From positions 58,135,776-58,199,775 of the forward strand of contig NC_092642.1 of assembly GCF_039555335.1 (NCBI RefSeq): a DNA stretch of 64,000 nt, read 5' to 3'. How positions within the stretch are numbered: position 1 is the stretch's first letter; each line of letters begins with the position of its first letter. The position numbers and the translations under genes were made by a program. Of the stretch, positions 23,120 through 32,712 are shown piece by piece. The notes below the pieces were generated by a model. That model saw only the letters and a program-made list of their open reading frames with translations. It did not search any database and was not told the origin of the DNA. The DNA is from Amphiura filiformis (taxonomy: Eukaryota; Echinodermata; Ophiuroidea; Amphilepidida; Amphiuridae).

Positions 23120-23509
23120 ATAAGGTACAGGTACAGGCTGGCTTATTCCAAAATACAACACAGGGTCCACGTCATACACTCTAAATTTCAAGGATTTAAA
23201 ATAAATTGTTAAGGATCGTGATTAGGGACCAAGTAAGTATTAGACTTTAAAATTAAATTTTACATATTTAAAATGAAATCTTTAAAATTTGAAATTCAAA
23301 TCTTTGGGATTAAATTCAAATCTCAAATTGATTGTTCCCCAATTACAATCATATTTAGGATTTATTTTTAAATCCTTGAAATTTAGGGTGTAACAACACT
23401 GTAAATTCTGGTAATCCAATGTGTGTCGTTTATGTAAGAATAATACTAATCAACTGGACTCACTTTTATCTTGAATGGCTATCAACAGACGGCCTGAAGA
23501 TGCACCTAC

Positions 23510-24331
23510 TCCCATTCCAGAAAAACACAGCACTAATTTTGGAATTAAAGATTATTATCTTGTTTTGCCAAATGAAATATGTGATGCGATCAAGCAAAAT
23601 CAGTCGGAACTCGGAAATATTACATTTTCAGTTTCTTATAGGATAGTAAAATGCATTTACAAATCTGTATTTTGCAGAAAACCCCATTGGAATTGAGTAA
23701 CCAGTTCCAAAGATATGAGCAATTAAAGAGTTTCCAAAACAATAGGAAACAAAACGAAATATTTCGTTTGTGTGGCTATATCTCAAAATCAATATTTCCG
23801 AGTTCCGACTGATTTTGCTTGATCGCATCACATATTGCTAAATCCTAATCCTTTAGTTGGTTCTAACCTAACTAGCAATAAAAGTAAAATTTCAATATTT
23901 GAAAGGACATGTGCCAAAAACAGGCAAAAAATTGCATGTTTTCTTACAACTGTAGTCACAAAATTCTATGACTTGGCAGAAGTCTAAGCATTCAAAATCT
24001 TGATTATAGGATAAGAGTGAGTTCAAAATTTTATTACTTTAAATTGTTTTTGATAATTGGTTATAAGAATTATGAGAAAATGTGTTTTCTAAAAATTAAA
24101 ATGCATAACGTGAAATTAGCCTTTGTACAAGTCTTTTGGGCTTGATTGTCACAGCATACGAAAAACATCCTAAAAAAATAATGTTTTTGGCCCTTATTTC
24201 CAACAATTGACCCATTATTAAAATTAAATTTCATTGCCATACAGTTAGAACTAAATAAAGGATGGATTAGGATTAGGCAAAACAGGACGATAATTTTTTT
24301 AAATAAAAAATAGTATTTTTCTAGAATGGGA
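23510..24331. mobile_element. TIR element, TCCCATTCCAGAAAAA family, copy 3 (interrupted)
   Basis: Same family and same position in the duplication as 10274-10808, interrupted by the TA-flanked MITE at 23580-23832. Confidence 0.75.
23580..23832. mobile_element. 253-bp MITE with TGTGATGCGATCAAGC ends, TA target
   Basis: Near-perfect inverted ends of more than 40 bp (TGTGATGCGATCAAGCAAAA and the exact inverse at 23813-23832), flanked by TA at 23578-23579 and 23833-23834. Family copies 1 and 2 of the host element provide uninterrupted sites. TA duplication fits a Tc1/mariner-type mover. The high arm identity suggests a recent insertion. Confidence 0.85.
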
Positions 24332-24754
24332 ACTTGGATATTGCGATACCACCATAGCCTTAGCCACCAAAGTTTTAGTTTTATGATTCCAATTTTATAC
24401 TTATTATACGGTGGAATGACAACCTGCATAAACGTATACGAGGGGAACAATAAACAAAGTAAAATGCCGGGGTAAAATAATGACAAAAAGATAGATTACT
24501 AGTATGTTAACGTTAAATTTAATGAATGCAACTTAAAACAAAAGGCATGCAGATCGTTTTTAATCGTAATTTTATAGACCCATTATGAAGTGTATGACCG
24601 ATATCAACAATCACTAAATTAGCGTATGTTAAGAATTCAGTAGAATTTTAAAGACTATTTATATCCAAATAAATAAAATTATATAAAGTTTCTAATATTT
24701 TCATATAAATTCGCAAGTTGATTGCCGCATTTCACTCTGCTCAACCGCATCTCT

Positions 24755-25350
24755 ATTTTGACCATGGTACACTTTGGGTTCAAAGAATTCTCCTCCAACA
24801 TACCCAAGGCCTTTGTATATGAGATACTTTCAATGGTCTCCCATATACAAAAAGTTTTGGACATCATTCGCAAAAGGTTAGAAAAGGTTGCCAGAAAACG
24901 TTTAAACGTCTGGTTATATAAAGGGCGTATAAATGGTATAAAATGTTTTATAACGTTCAAAAACATTTGTTGACAACCTAGTGCAAATATTCTAATGTGT
25001 TGGCAAAATATTTGGCAAAAAATGTTTGAAACATATTTTACAATAACATTTTGAAAACATTTTAAAATATTGTTGTGCGTCTTCATAGAAAACGTTTTAA
25101 AACATTTCCTTAACCTTTACATAAGCAGACATTTAATGTTATTAAATGTTTTATCTAAACCAAAAACCAAAATATAACATGTTTAAAACTTTTTAAAAAG
25201 GTTTTTGTGTTTGCGGGGCTGTGGCTTTTCTTTGGCGTAAGAAATGGATGGAAGTGTTTGTGGTCACTGCAAAGTCTTAATATTTTCTGAAAATTTTTGT
25301 ACTAATAAAATCGTATTTTCCTGAAAATGTAGATGACGCTGTTCTTGCTA
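24755..25350. repeat. AAACGTTTTAAAACATTT-rich insertion in duplication copy 2
   Basis: This stretch has no counterpart in copy 1 (which reads directly across near 11230-11290). It is full of degenerate ACGTTTT / AAAACGT / AAACATTTT words in both orientations and ends near 25217 with TTTTGTGTTTGCGGGGCTG. Probably a foldback repeat. Confidence 0.55.
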
Positions 25351-25509
25351 TAAAATGCACATGATGACGATGTAAATCAGTTCCGTTATAATTATGAGTC
25401 TCTACCGATAGTTTATGAAACATTGCAGATCATGAAAAGTTATCAGAGGTTCTTAGTCAGCTCTTTGGTCAGCAAAAGTAGATTTCCATTTATATAAGTC
25501 CGAGCTATA

Positions 25510-25806
25510 GACGAATCCAATTTCACGCATTCCTACACCTCAATGGCTGCCATAGCTGGGTCCCCGTCGGCCCAATCTCACCTAAAATGTGAAATGACGC
25601 GGCCTTGGAGGGTATTTTAAACTGCATTCTATAACCCGTGTTAAACGTAGACAAAAGAATGATGACAGTTTACAACACAAAAGAATCTAACATCGAATTT
25701 TAACCGGCTTTAATCCACCCAATTGGGCACAACACCAGTTTGGTGCTGCGGGGACCCAGTAATGGCCGACCAAATCATGACCATGACTTGACTCGTTGGA
25801 TTCGTC
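25510..25806. mobile_element. 297-bp MITE, GACGAATCCAA ends, TATA target
   Basis: Ends GACGAATCCAA and TTGGATTCGTC. TATA flanks both sides (25506-25509, 25807-25810). Copy 1 of the duplication has the uninterrupted GAGCTATATAGAGCTAGC near 11447. Removing the element and one TATA reproduces that junction. Confidence 0.85.
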
Positions 25807-26127
25807 TATATAGAGCTAGCGGGTAAGTAGGCTGTGTCGGTACAAGCAACCTACATGTAGGTATATTTGTATTGGCTAGTCGTCCATGTATCACGGCCCA
25901 GTAGGAAAGGTTTCAATCATGTTCGTTCTTTAATGTTCTTCATAATTATATAATTCAATATTGGTTGTGTTTCCATAACTGCAATTTTGTGACTAATATA
26001 ATCATGATGATGGTCTCTTGGTTCCAAGTACCCCATAGTTGCAGCATTTTCGTTTACTTAGGGTACGTCAGCTTGAAGAACTTACGAGTTTTCAAGTCAA
26101 TTTATAGGCTGTAGTGACAATCTGGGT

Positions 26128-26547
26128 CTACATTTTTTTATAAATTGTGGTACATGTCACATCTCCAGCCTTTTGAACTACCCTCATATCTCCATTAGGC
26201 TCCAGGTATGTATCGTCAATGTAATCATTGTCTCCCGTGGCCTTGGCGCGAAGAGCCTTTCCTCCTTCTATATAAGACATCACCATTTCGTGCACAGGAA
26301 GCGAATCATCAGGCACAGTTGGCTTCATTGGCACTCCCATGGTGAAGTTATTTACACAGAGTTCTTTACCGTCTGGTGTCAACATTGTCATGGTAAAATT
26401 GTCGCCTTCGTGCACAATATCAAAACCCATTTTGAAAGCTACCGCTCCGGCGGCTTTTTCTTCAGACATTCCTAATTTCTTCAGCATTGCTTCTTTATTG
26501 TCTGCATGATCTTCAATCCATTTACCAGTGAAGTTAACAGTAGCCAT
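26128..26547 (-). CDS. Fatty-acid-binding-protein-like gene 2, intronless
   Basis: A 139-residue paralogue of gene 1 with the same barrel motifs: FTGKW at 6-10, EGDNFTMTMLTPDGK, EGGKALRAKATGDNDY and YLEPNGDMRVVQKAGDVT. About 20 substitutions (near 86% identity) separate the two. Most fall between residues 28 and 93, covering the helical lid and portal-side turns, while residues 94-139 differ at one position (K/R at 122). The C-terminal CTTIYKKM again lacks the usual arginine of the R-x-Y lipid-carboxylate motif. Single exon, cytosolic by family, no signal peptide. The start ATG and the 40 bases upstream are shared with gene 1. The DNA of the 3' half is unusually similar to gene 1, which could mean gene conversion or selection. 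Confidence 0.9.
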   Translation of the reverse strand: MATVNFTGKWIEDHADNKEAMLKKLGMSEEKAAGAVAFKMGFDIVHEGDNFTMTMLTPDGKELCVNNFTMGVPMKPTVPDDSLPVHEMVMSYIEGGKALRAKATGDNDYIDDTYLEPNGDMRVVQKAGDVTCTTIYKKM

Positions 26548-26649
26548 TATTTTCGATTTTTTTGGCGATGGCCTTCTTCTTTGGAGGAGTGTTCAGGTTG
26601 GTCCTATCAGTCCAGAATGTGTGTGAATGATCGTGCAGCACTGAGTTTG

Positions 26650-26695
26650 CAAAGTTAAAATACTTAACCACAGAAACGTGCACGTGACGCAATCA
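26650..26695 (-). promoter_or_regulatory. Putative core promoter of FABP gene 2
   Basis: On the minus strand, GATTGCGTCACGTG ends about 137 bp before the ATG and TATTTTAA lies about 110-117 bp before it. Spacing matches genes 1 and 3. Confidence 0.45.
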
Positions 26696-26792
26696 GTTTG
26701 TTTGATGACCGTAAAAATACTTTAAAACAACATTGAACGCTGCCACAGTCCACAGTCATTATATCATCACCTTGGATAAAGACAGCCATGCA

Positions 26793-26811
26793 TAGTAGTA
26801 GTAGTAGTAGT
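26793..26811. repeat. (TAG)n microsatellite
   Basis: Six TAG units. Further AGTAGTAG units flank the other end of the next element (27167-27177), so the element probably landed in this microsatellite. Confidence 0.7.
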
Positions 26812-27156
26812 CACTCCCATTGTGGCCTGTATACCATCCGCGATAATCAACTTTTGACAAGCCCCCTAAACAAGGATTTAACCTTTGGTTAAAACGATAC
26901 CCTAAACAGGTAACACGCGCCGCCTGTTTTCACACCCTAAACAGGGATTTATTCCTTGCATCAAATTTCATACCCTACATTTCATTTTCGCGTATAGCAA
27001 TTGCAATTTTGCTCCCGGATTTTGCTACCCTTTTTTCCAATTTTTGACACCCTAAACACGATACGCACGTATCGTGCCTATCCACGAAAAGATACCCTTT
27101 TTACGCGTTTTTATTATCGCGGATGATGTAGGCCTACTGAGGTCACAATGGGAGTG
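26812..27156. mobile_element. TIR element, CACTCCCATTGTGGCC ends
   Basis: Left CACTCCCATTGTGGCC, right GGTCACAATGGGAGTG, with inner ATCCGCGATAATCA / TTATCGCGGATGAT also inverted. The interior carries repeated 'ccctaaacagg' words, like the element at 28191-28567. Non-coding. Confidence 0.75.
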
Positions 27157-27554
27157 AACCCCCGGGAGTAGTAGTAGTTCGTAATTCCCGCCTAGAGTAG
27201 GCGCACCCCTGATAAACAGGGCAATGATAAAGTTCACAAAAGTACAATTAACACCAAAATGGTCAAAGTTTACAAAATATACAATTTGAAGTGTTTTGGT
27301 TCAAGCACCTCTCAAGGACAGTCCCTTGTTTTCTATGTTCACTCAGCATGACCAATTAGAATTTTGGAAACCAACCAATTGGTAAAAAGAACATGATAAA
27401 TTCTGACAAAACTTAACATTTTAAGACATGAAAGCAGAATATTATGATTAATATTTTATTAATTACTATAACTGGACTAGTTTTTAGCTGTTAAAACTGT
27501 GTAGTTTTCGAGATCATGCAATTTAGGCATGTAAACTTGTGTTGTTCAACCCCG

Positions 27555-28119
27555 CACACCGACATCGCCTGGCTAATAATTATTTGGTGCAGCAGAGACA
27601 TTAAAATGAATACATGGGATCCATACACGTGAATTGCTATGCACGATTTTGATATCAGACGAAAATATTCGGATACATGGTTACAAAATGATGAATATCT
27701 CCCGTAAATGAATTTTTCTCAAGAAACCAGATGTGGTCTCATACACTTGAAAATACGTGTTGAACAGATATTATAGTCGTTAGCGTGCGCTTTGAAAATT
27801 GGCCGTGCGCTTTGAAGTCAAAATTTGACCAAAACTCTCAATTTTATATTGCGTTGGTCCTATATGGACTACAGCGCGCAGCAAGCTATAGTGGCACTCA
27901 CTCAAGTGGAGAGAGTATGATACCATTGACCGCAATGTCGTATACAAGCTTGCTCACAGAGCGAGAAATCAATTACCCCGTCTATACAGTAGCCTTAGTC
28001 AAGTCACTTCGCTAATAATATGCATCTCATAAGGTCCGAATAAAATGGTCATAGGTGGCTGTGGATTCAACCTACCATGGCGATTTCTACTATGAAGATA
28101 TCGGGGCGATGTCACTGTG
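27555..28119. mobile_element. Transib/ProtoRAG-like non-autonomous element, copy 1
   Basis: 565 bp. The right terminus, read inward, is CACAGTGACATCGCC and the left is CACACCGACATCGCC. The flanks are CCCCG on both sides (27550-27554; 28120-28124), an exact 5-bp target duplication. CACAGTG is identical to the heptamer of RAG recombination signals and fits the CACWRTG start of Transib ends, and Transib/RAG-family transposases make 5-bp duplications, often GC-rich. A second copy in inverse orientation lies at 58839-59408 with its own 5-bp duplication. No transposase is encoded. No A-rich nonamer was found 12 or 23 bases inward. Confidence 0.7.
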
Positions 28120-28190
28120 CCCCGGTGTTCAACACAACTTGAAGTCAATGTGCCCTTGAACCAAAGTAGGCATACAGGCTGTATTATGAC

Positions 28191-28567
28191 CCCCCGGGGG
28201 GGCACTCAAATATGACAGTGTACGCATGCGTGACCAAATTTTTTTCAAACACCCCCTAAACGAGTTTAGCAGCAAATTTAGCCCCTTAATAAGGTAATTT
28301 AGTGTAGAATTTACCCCCTAATGAGTTTTTGGCTGGTGAAAATGCAACAAATGTACCCTTTTTGGACTCATAATTTACCAAAATTTGAAAAGGTACCCTA
28401 AACAAGTTGTCCAGTTTCAGAAACTACCATTATTCTTGAAAATCACTGTTTTTTAGACCCTAAACGCGTCACGCGCGTAACTTGCCTTGCCTAAAAAAAC
28501 ACCCCCTTTTACTTGTTTTTTTGGTCACGCATGCGTACAGACCATATATGTGAGTGATCCCCCCGGG
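28191..28567. mobile_element. hAT-like non-autonomous element, perfect 8-bp target duplication
   Basis: Ends CCCCCGGGGGGGCACTCA and (inverted) CCCGGGGGGATCACTCA. ATTATGAC flanks both sides (28183-28190 and 28568-28575). Subterminal CGCATGCGTGACCAAA / TTGGTCACGCATGCG extends the pairing. The interior has repeated 'accccctaaac' words. An 8-bp duplication points to the hAT superfamily. Confidence 0.85.
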
Positions 28568-28579
28568 ATTATGACATCA

Positions 28580-29190
28580 CACTATTGCAGCAATAGGCAT
28601 CATGGTATACTGACCCAGTGAGTATAAGAGTGCACAACACTAAATCCTTCCGCATTTGGTGTAACCCTTCATAGTCCCGGTAAAAAATAGCGCCTATGAT
28701 GAACATAATGGCGTCCCGAGGGAACCGAATTCGAGTGACTCTTGGTTGTTTTGATTAAATTGGTAGAATAGGGTCTCAGCATTACAAATCCGTTCAGAAA
28801 ATGTTCCGAATCGATTGTGCATGGGTTATAGGATCTCGGAACGATATCATGGCCGGAACTGGTAAGGAGACTGGACTGTCGGCTGAAATTTGGGATGGCG
28901 CTGTTCAGGTGTTCGTATCTCTTAAGTTTGTCTTAACTCGTCTCGAAAAATTAAATTAAAATTAAAATTTCATCTTTATTGAAGACATTGGTGCAATCAA
29001 AATATTAAAAATGTTGTTACATGGGGTAGAAAAACAAAGTTACATTCTTGTATTTCCACGTGTATTTGAATGGCACGATTATTTAGTGGTGTGCGCCCAT
29101 AACAAGCCAAATCTATGTTTGCTTTAAACTAAACAAGAAAACACTTTTGAGAAAAGTTATTTTTGGACCACCCTACCAGGGGCGTAGGCA
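28580..29190. other. Unassigned sequence
   Basis: No gene recognised. Composition is slightly higher in GC than the surroundings near 28660-28900, with no open frame of note. Confidence 0.35.
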
Positions 29191-29605
29191 GCTTTCTTGG
29201 TCAGGAGGGCAAAATAAAATTTTGGGGCACAAACGAAAAAAATGCAGTTGCATCATACAATACATATACTGGTTTTGTTTTTTAGAGAGGCTTTATTGGG
29301 ATGATAAGTGCGTGTAACACACAAAAATTTTGTATTTTACACTATTTTTGCCCATGATCGGGATGAAAAGGGCTTTATTGGGACAATGTGCACGTGCAGC
29401 GAGTAACTTTTTATACTTAATACTGTTTTGGCCCATGATCGGGCTGAATTTTGGTGGAAAAGGGGCTTCTTGCCCCTTTTCTTTTCCTTTGCCCTCAAGA
29501 TTTCCTCTTTCATTTTTTGTCAGAGGGGCACTTTTTTCTTTCATTATTTGTCAGGGGGACACTCTGCCCCCCTTGCCACCCCATTGGCTACGCTACTGCA
29601 CCCTA
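29175..29605. repeat. Repeat bounded by GGGGCGTAGGCAG / GGCTACGCTACTG
   Basis: The outer words are partly inverted. Inside, a ~105-bp unit (TTTATTGGGA..GCCCATGATCGGG) occurs twice. The open frames across it repeat phrases such as PIMG and follow the repeat, not a gene. Confidence 0.45.
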
Positions 29606-29966
29606 CCATTTAAAGGTTTACAAATTGGGATCCCAAAAATTTGGCATGTGCAAGGGGTGGGGGTATTTTTGGCAGGTTGAGGAGTAGGGATTTTTGGCAG
29701 GCCAGGGGTAAGCATTTTTTGTTTGTTTTGGCATTAAAATTAAAAATTTTACCTCCCCGGGCTCATAATTATTGCACAGCCCCTTAAATACGAGTCAACG
29801 TGTTTGTCGAGCTAGGAATTCTGTTTCTGCTAATGTTATTGACTCGACTGTGTAAACTTACATTACGTCTGAATTGTAAACGGGCGTGTTCACAGCAAAC
29901 AGCGAATGAGCCTGCAACACATGGTCTGGGACGTACGATACTTCACCCACATATTTGGGAGCGATT

Positions 29967-30092
29967 GCCGAATAGGGTGCAACTCTGCTAGTTTTATTAC
30001 AAGACTGCCCTACCCCAACCCTAAACCCTAACCCTAAACTCCGTAAACGAGGACTGGACTCAAGACTAGCAAGTTGCACCCTATTCGGTAAT
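29967..30092. repeat. Inverted repeat with telomere-like CCCTAA core
   Basis: Arms TTGCCGAATAGGGTGCAACT and inverse, around a loop with AACCCTAAACCCTAACCCTA. Only about four CCCTAA units, inside a hairpin, so a repeat loop rather than a telomere. Confidence 0.7.
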
Positions 30093-30094
30093 TT

Positions 30095-31630
30095 TTTTCG
30101 TTTTTAGTCAAGAAAAAGGAGGTGACAATTGTGTGTAAGCCTACGATAACAGTGCCTACGATTGAATCATTATCCACATTTTAGACGGGGGGGGGTTTGG
30201 ATGCTGACTTTCTCTATACCTACTTTTTGCAGGCCCTACCAATTTGTTGGCCCAAATTGGGTGCTTTTAAGTGCACTTTTGCCAAAATGCGCCGAATTGG
30301 GCGAATTGATCTTCACTGATTACTTACCCATCGATATACTAAAATCACTGAAAAAGTACCCGATGTAGTTAATGGTAATGGCATGCATGTGCCCAGAGGA
30401 TTTAAACAATAACAAGATATGGGCGACCAATCACTAGCTAGATCCATTTAAAGATTCACTACATCATGGCCAATTTTAGTAGGCCAGAAATTCGACAATC
30501 TCATCCATAGACAACCGTCATGTTAACCATGTTCGCGATCCAAGTAAATCAGAGGATGATTTAAGCACTTCCCACCACGCCACTGTGTTGGCTTGCGGTT
30601 AGCACAGCTGTGTGAGTGAACATGACACCACTGCTGGCACACTGCATTGACGGCCATGGTTAAATTTGAATTTGGACTGATATATTTACAATAAAAACGC
30701 ATTCACAATGCTGGTCGATTTCACATTTTATGTTACCTACAGAAGGTGTGAATTATCCTTCATGCATACGTCACTTTAGATCTGAAATCGACCAAGTAAT
30801 AATGACACACGCACAATTGTCTACACGTTTGCAGTGCATGATGGGGCTTCCTTAAATCATCCTCTGCAAGTAAATAGACTACTTGGGAAACTAACAAACA
30901 GAGGGAGTATGGTGACTGAAAAGATCAGATGTGAAAATCTATCAAATAATCAATTGTGCACATATTTGAATACAAATTGGAGTTTTAATAGCCAGAGATA
31001 TATGCACAATGGGCTTACGGAGAAGTCTAGTTCAACTGATCTGATGAATCATATAATTGAAATATTTTCCTGATACAAATATAAGAGAAATAAACAAAAG
31101 TATCTTTCATCTTTAAACAAACATTGTTTTTAGTCTGAAAGCTATATGAGTACAAATTTTACCCCATTTGATTTGAAGGAATTTTTATAAACATTAATTT
31201 TAAAATCCTATATTACGTCATTGTTACTATGGTGACACGAGTTAAGGTTCGTGAGTTGGAAAAAATATATGAATATTTGGTTGTAATACGAACATTAATT
31301 AGATCTAGAAACAAAGGTAATTTGTTACTAACGAAACACAATAGGCAATTAGTGTCAGCTAGTATAGCATTTATGTAATATTTTCAACTTAAGTAACTGA
31401 CAAGAACTCATTAGGGCTATAATCAATGATAATATACATCATTTGCGCTTCTGTGTCATCTGTCAATATCTGGTCAATCATGTCAATGTGGTCATTAATA
31501 AAAAATGAAGGCGTCGCTGTGAGCAAATCGTACACTATCGTACAATATATTTGTATGAGTCAGCGTGTTTGTCGTGTTTCTTTTTCTGCTCATATTATAT
31601 AACTGATAAAATATTGACTTCTCTGTGTAA
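30095..31630. other. Unassigned intergenic sequence
   Basis: No gene recognised. GATTTAAGCACTTCC (about 30558) and GATTTAAGGAAGCCCC (inverse, about 30846) mark a loose inverted pair of 'AAATCATCCTCTG' words, suggesting an old repeat between 30540 and 30870. Confidence 0.35.
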
Positions 31631-31639
31631 ACTTGCATC

Positions 31640-31710
31640 ACGTCACATGGTATAGGTATACGATGTAGTCTATATATATAGGCATACAGTTTAGAGTCTA
31701 CGAAGTGCAA
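31640..31710 (+). promoter_or_regulatory. Putative core promoter of FABP gene 3
   Basis: ACGTCAC at 31640-31646 (about 136-142 bp before the ATG) and a clear TATATATATA at 31671-31680 (about 102-111 bp before it) predict a transcript start near 31700-31710 and a leader of about 75 bases. Confidence 0.6.
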
Positions 31711-31781
31711 CAAAAAGAAACACGTGAAATCTCCAAGACAATTGCTCGAAGTGAAAACTGAGTACACCAAATTGTTTCAAG

Positions 31782-32204
31782 ATGGCAACTGTTAACTTAA
31801 CTGGTAAATGGAAAGAAGACAGAAGTGAAAATAAGGAGGCATTTCTGAAGAAAATGGGTACGCCTGAAGAAAAAGTTGCAACTTTCGCTGCGTTCAAACC
31901 GGCTTGCGAAATGATACACGAGGGTGAGAACATTACGCTGAAGATGTTGACCCCAGACGGTAAAACTATGTCGGAGACGAAATTCACTATTGGTACCCCG
32001 TATACACCTGTATTGCCTGACGGCGTGCCATCTCTGGGGGAACTCATCTCTACATTTGTAGATGGAGGAAAAGTTATGCTGACTAAAACCACCAGCGAAA
32101 AGGTGGATTTTAATGATTATACCTACCTAGAGCCGAATGGGGACCTGAAAGTAGTACAAAAAAGTGGTGATGTTACGAGCACTTCGTTTTGGACCAAAAT
32201 GTAA
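31782..32204 (+). CDS. Fatty-acid-binding-protein-like gene 3, intronless
   Basis: A 140-residue member of the same lipid-binding barrel family, clearly older than the gene 1/2 split. It keeps MATVNLTGKW, HEGENITLKMLTPDGK, VDGGKVML and YLEPNGDLKVVQKSGDVT but differs widely between residues 33 and 110. The C-terminal STSFWTKM has neither arginine nor tyrosine at the usual R-x-Y positions, so carboxylate binding, if any, must use other residues. Single exon with a good start context (TTTCAAGATGGCA). It is preceded by a TATA box and followed by a 0.5-kb tail with imperfect GATCATCTG-centred repeats. It lies opposite in direction to genes 1 and 2, about 5 kb from gene 2. Cytosolic by family. Ligand unknown. 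Confidence 0.9.
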   Translation: MATVNLTGKWKEDRSENKEAFLKKMGTPEEKVATFAAFKPACEMIHEGENITLKMLTPDGKTMSETKFTIGTPYTPVLPDGVPSLGELISTFVDGGKVMLTKTTSEKVDFNDYTYLEPNGDLKVVQKSGDVTSTSFWTKM

Positions 32205-32712
32205 TCTGAAAAACTGAGACATTCTGTATTTCGTTTTGATCATCTGAAGAATTCCAGACAATCAAAGGTTTTGTTTCTTCATGTTCGTATAATCATCGTA
32301 ATACTTTTTAAGATCAACTTACTTCGGAATTAATTACGAAGTGATCATCTGAACTATTGCAGACAATCAAATGGTTTGTTCTCCTTGATCGCAAGATCAT
32401 GGTGATATTGATATCAAACTTTCCGGTATACTTCCGAATTAATCATGTTAATGTCGACGTGATTACTAAGACACTCTGTATTTCGTTTTGATCATCTGTA
32501 GTGGCAATTTGCAAGGATCTTTTGCAGCTGAACAGCTGAAGACATTTTCATGAATGAAAAATTCCCGATAATGATAGTAGACCATCGTGATACTTATTTG
32601 AAAATCAATTTTGCAGTACTTCTGTGATTACAGGACCGGGTTACAGGACCATCGTGATACGTATTTGAAGTTTCCAGACTTGATTTGACACTGTTGACTT
32701 AAATAAAAATTC
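32205..32712 (+). other. Probable 3' untranslated region of FABP gene 3
   Basis: Contains repeated GATCATCTG with CAGACAATCAAA (three imperfect units, about 32238-32505) and two GACCATCGTGATAC words (about 32581 and 32647). AATAAA at about 32702 is the first clear polyadenylation signal. Confidence 0.45.

Larger units (their letters stand above)
23120..26640. repeat. Segmental duplication, copy 2 (contains FABP gene 2)
   Basis: Collinear with 9880-12620 but longer, because it carries a 253-bp MITE at 23580, an AAACGTTTT-rich insertion at about 24755-25350 and a 297-bp MITE at 25510. All three are absent from copy 1, so they entered after the duplication or were lost from copy 1. Confidence 0.85.

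Noticed and set aside
24679-25086. 135-codon minus-strand frame in duplication copy 2
   Set aside because: It lies largely within the AAACGTTTT-rich insertion absent from copy 1 and reads as low-complexity translation.
29967-30092. Interstitial telomere (CCCTAA)n
   Set aside because: Only about four units within the loop of an inverted repeat.
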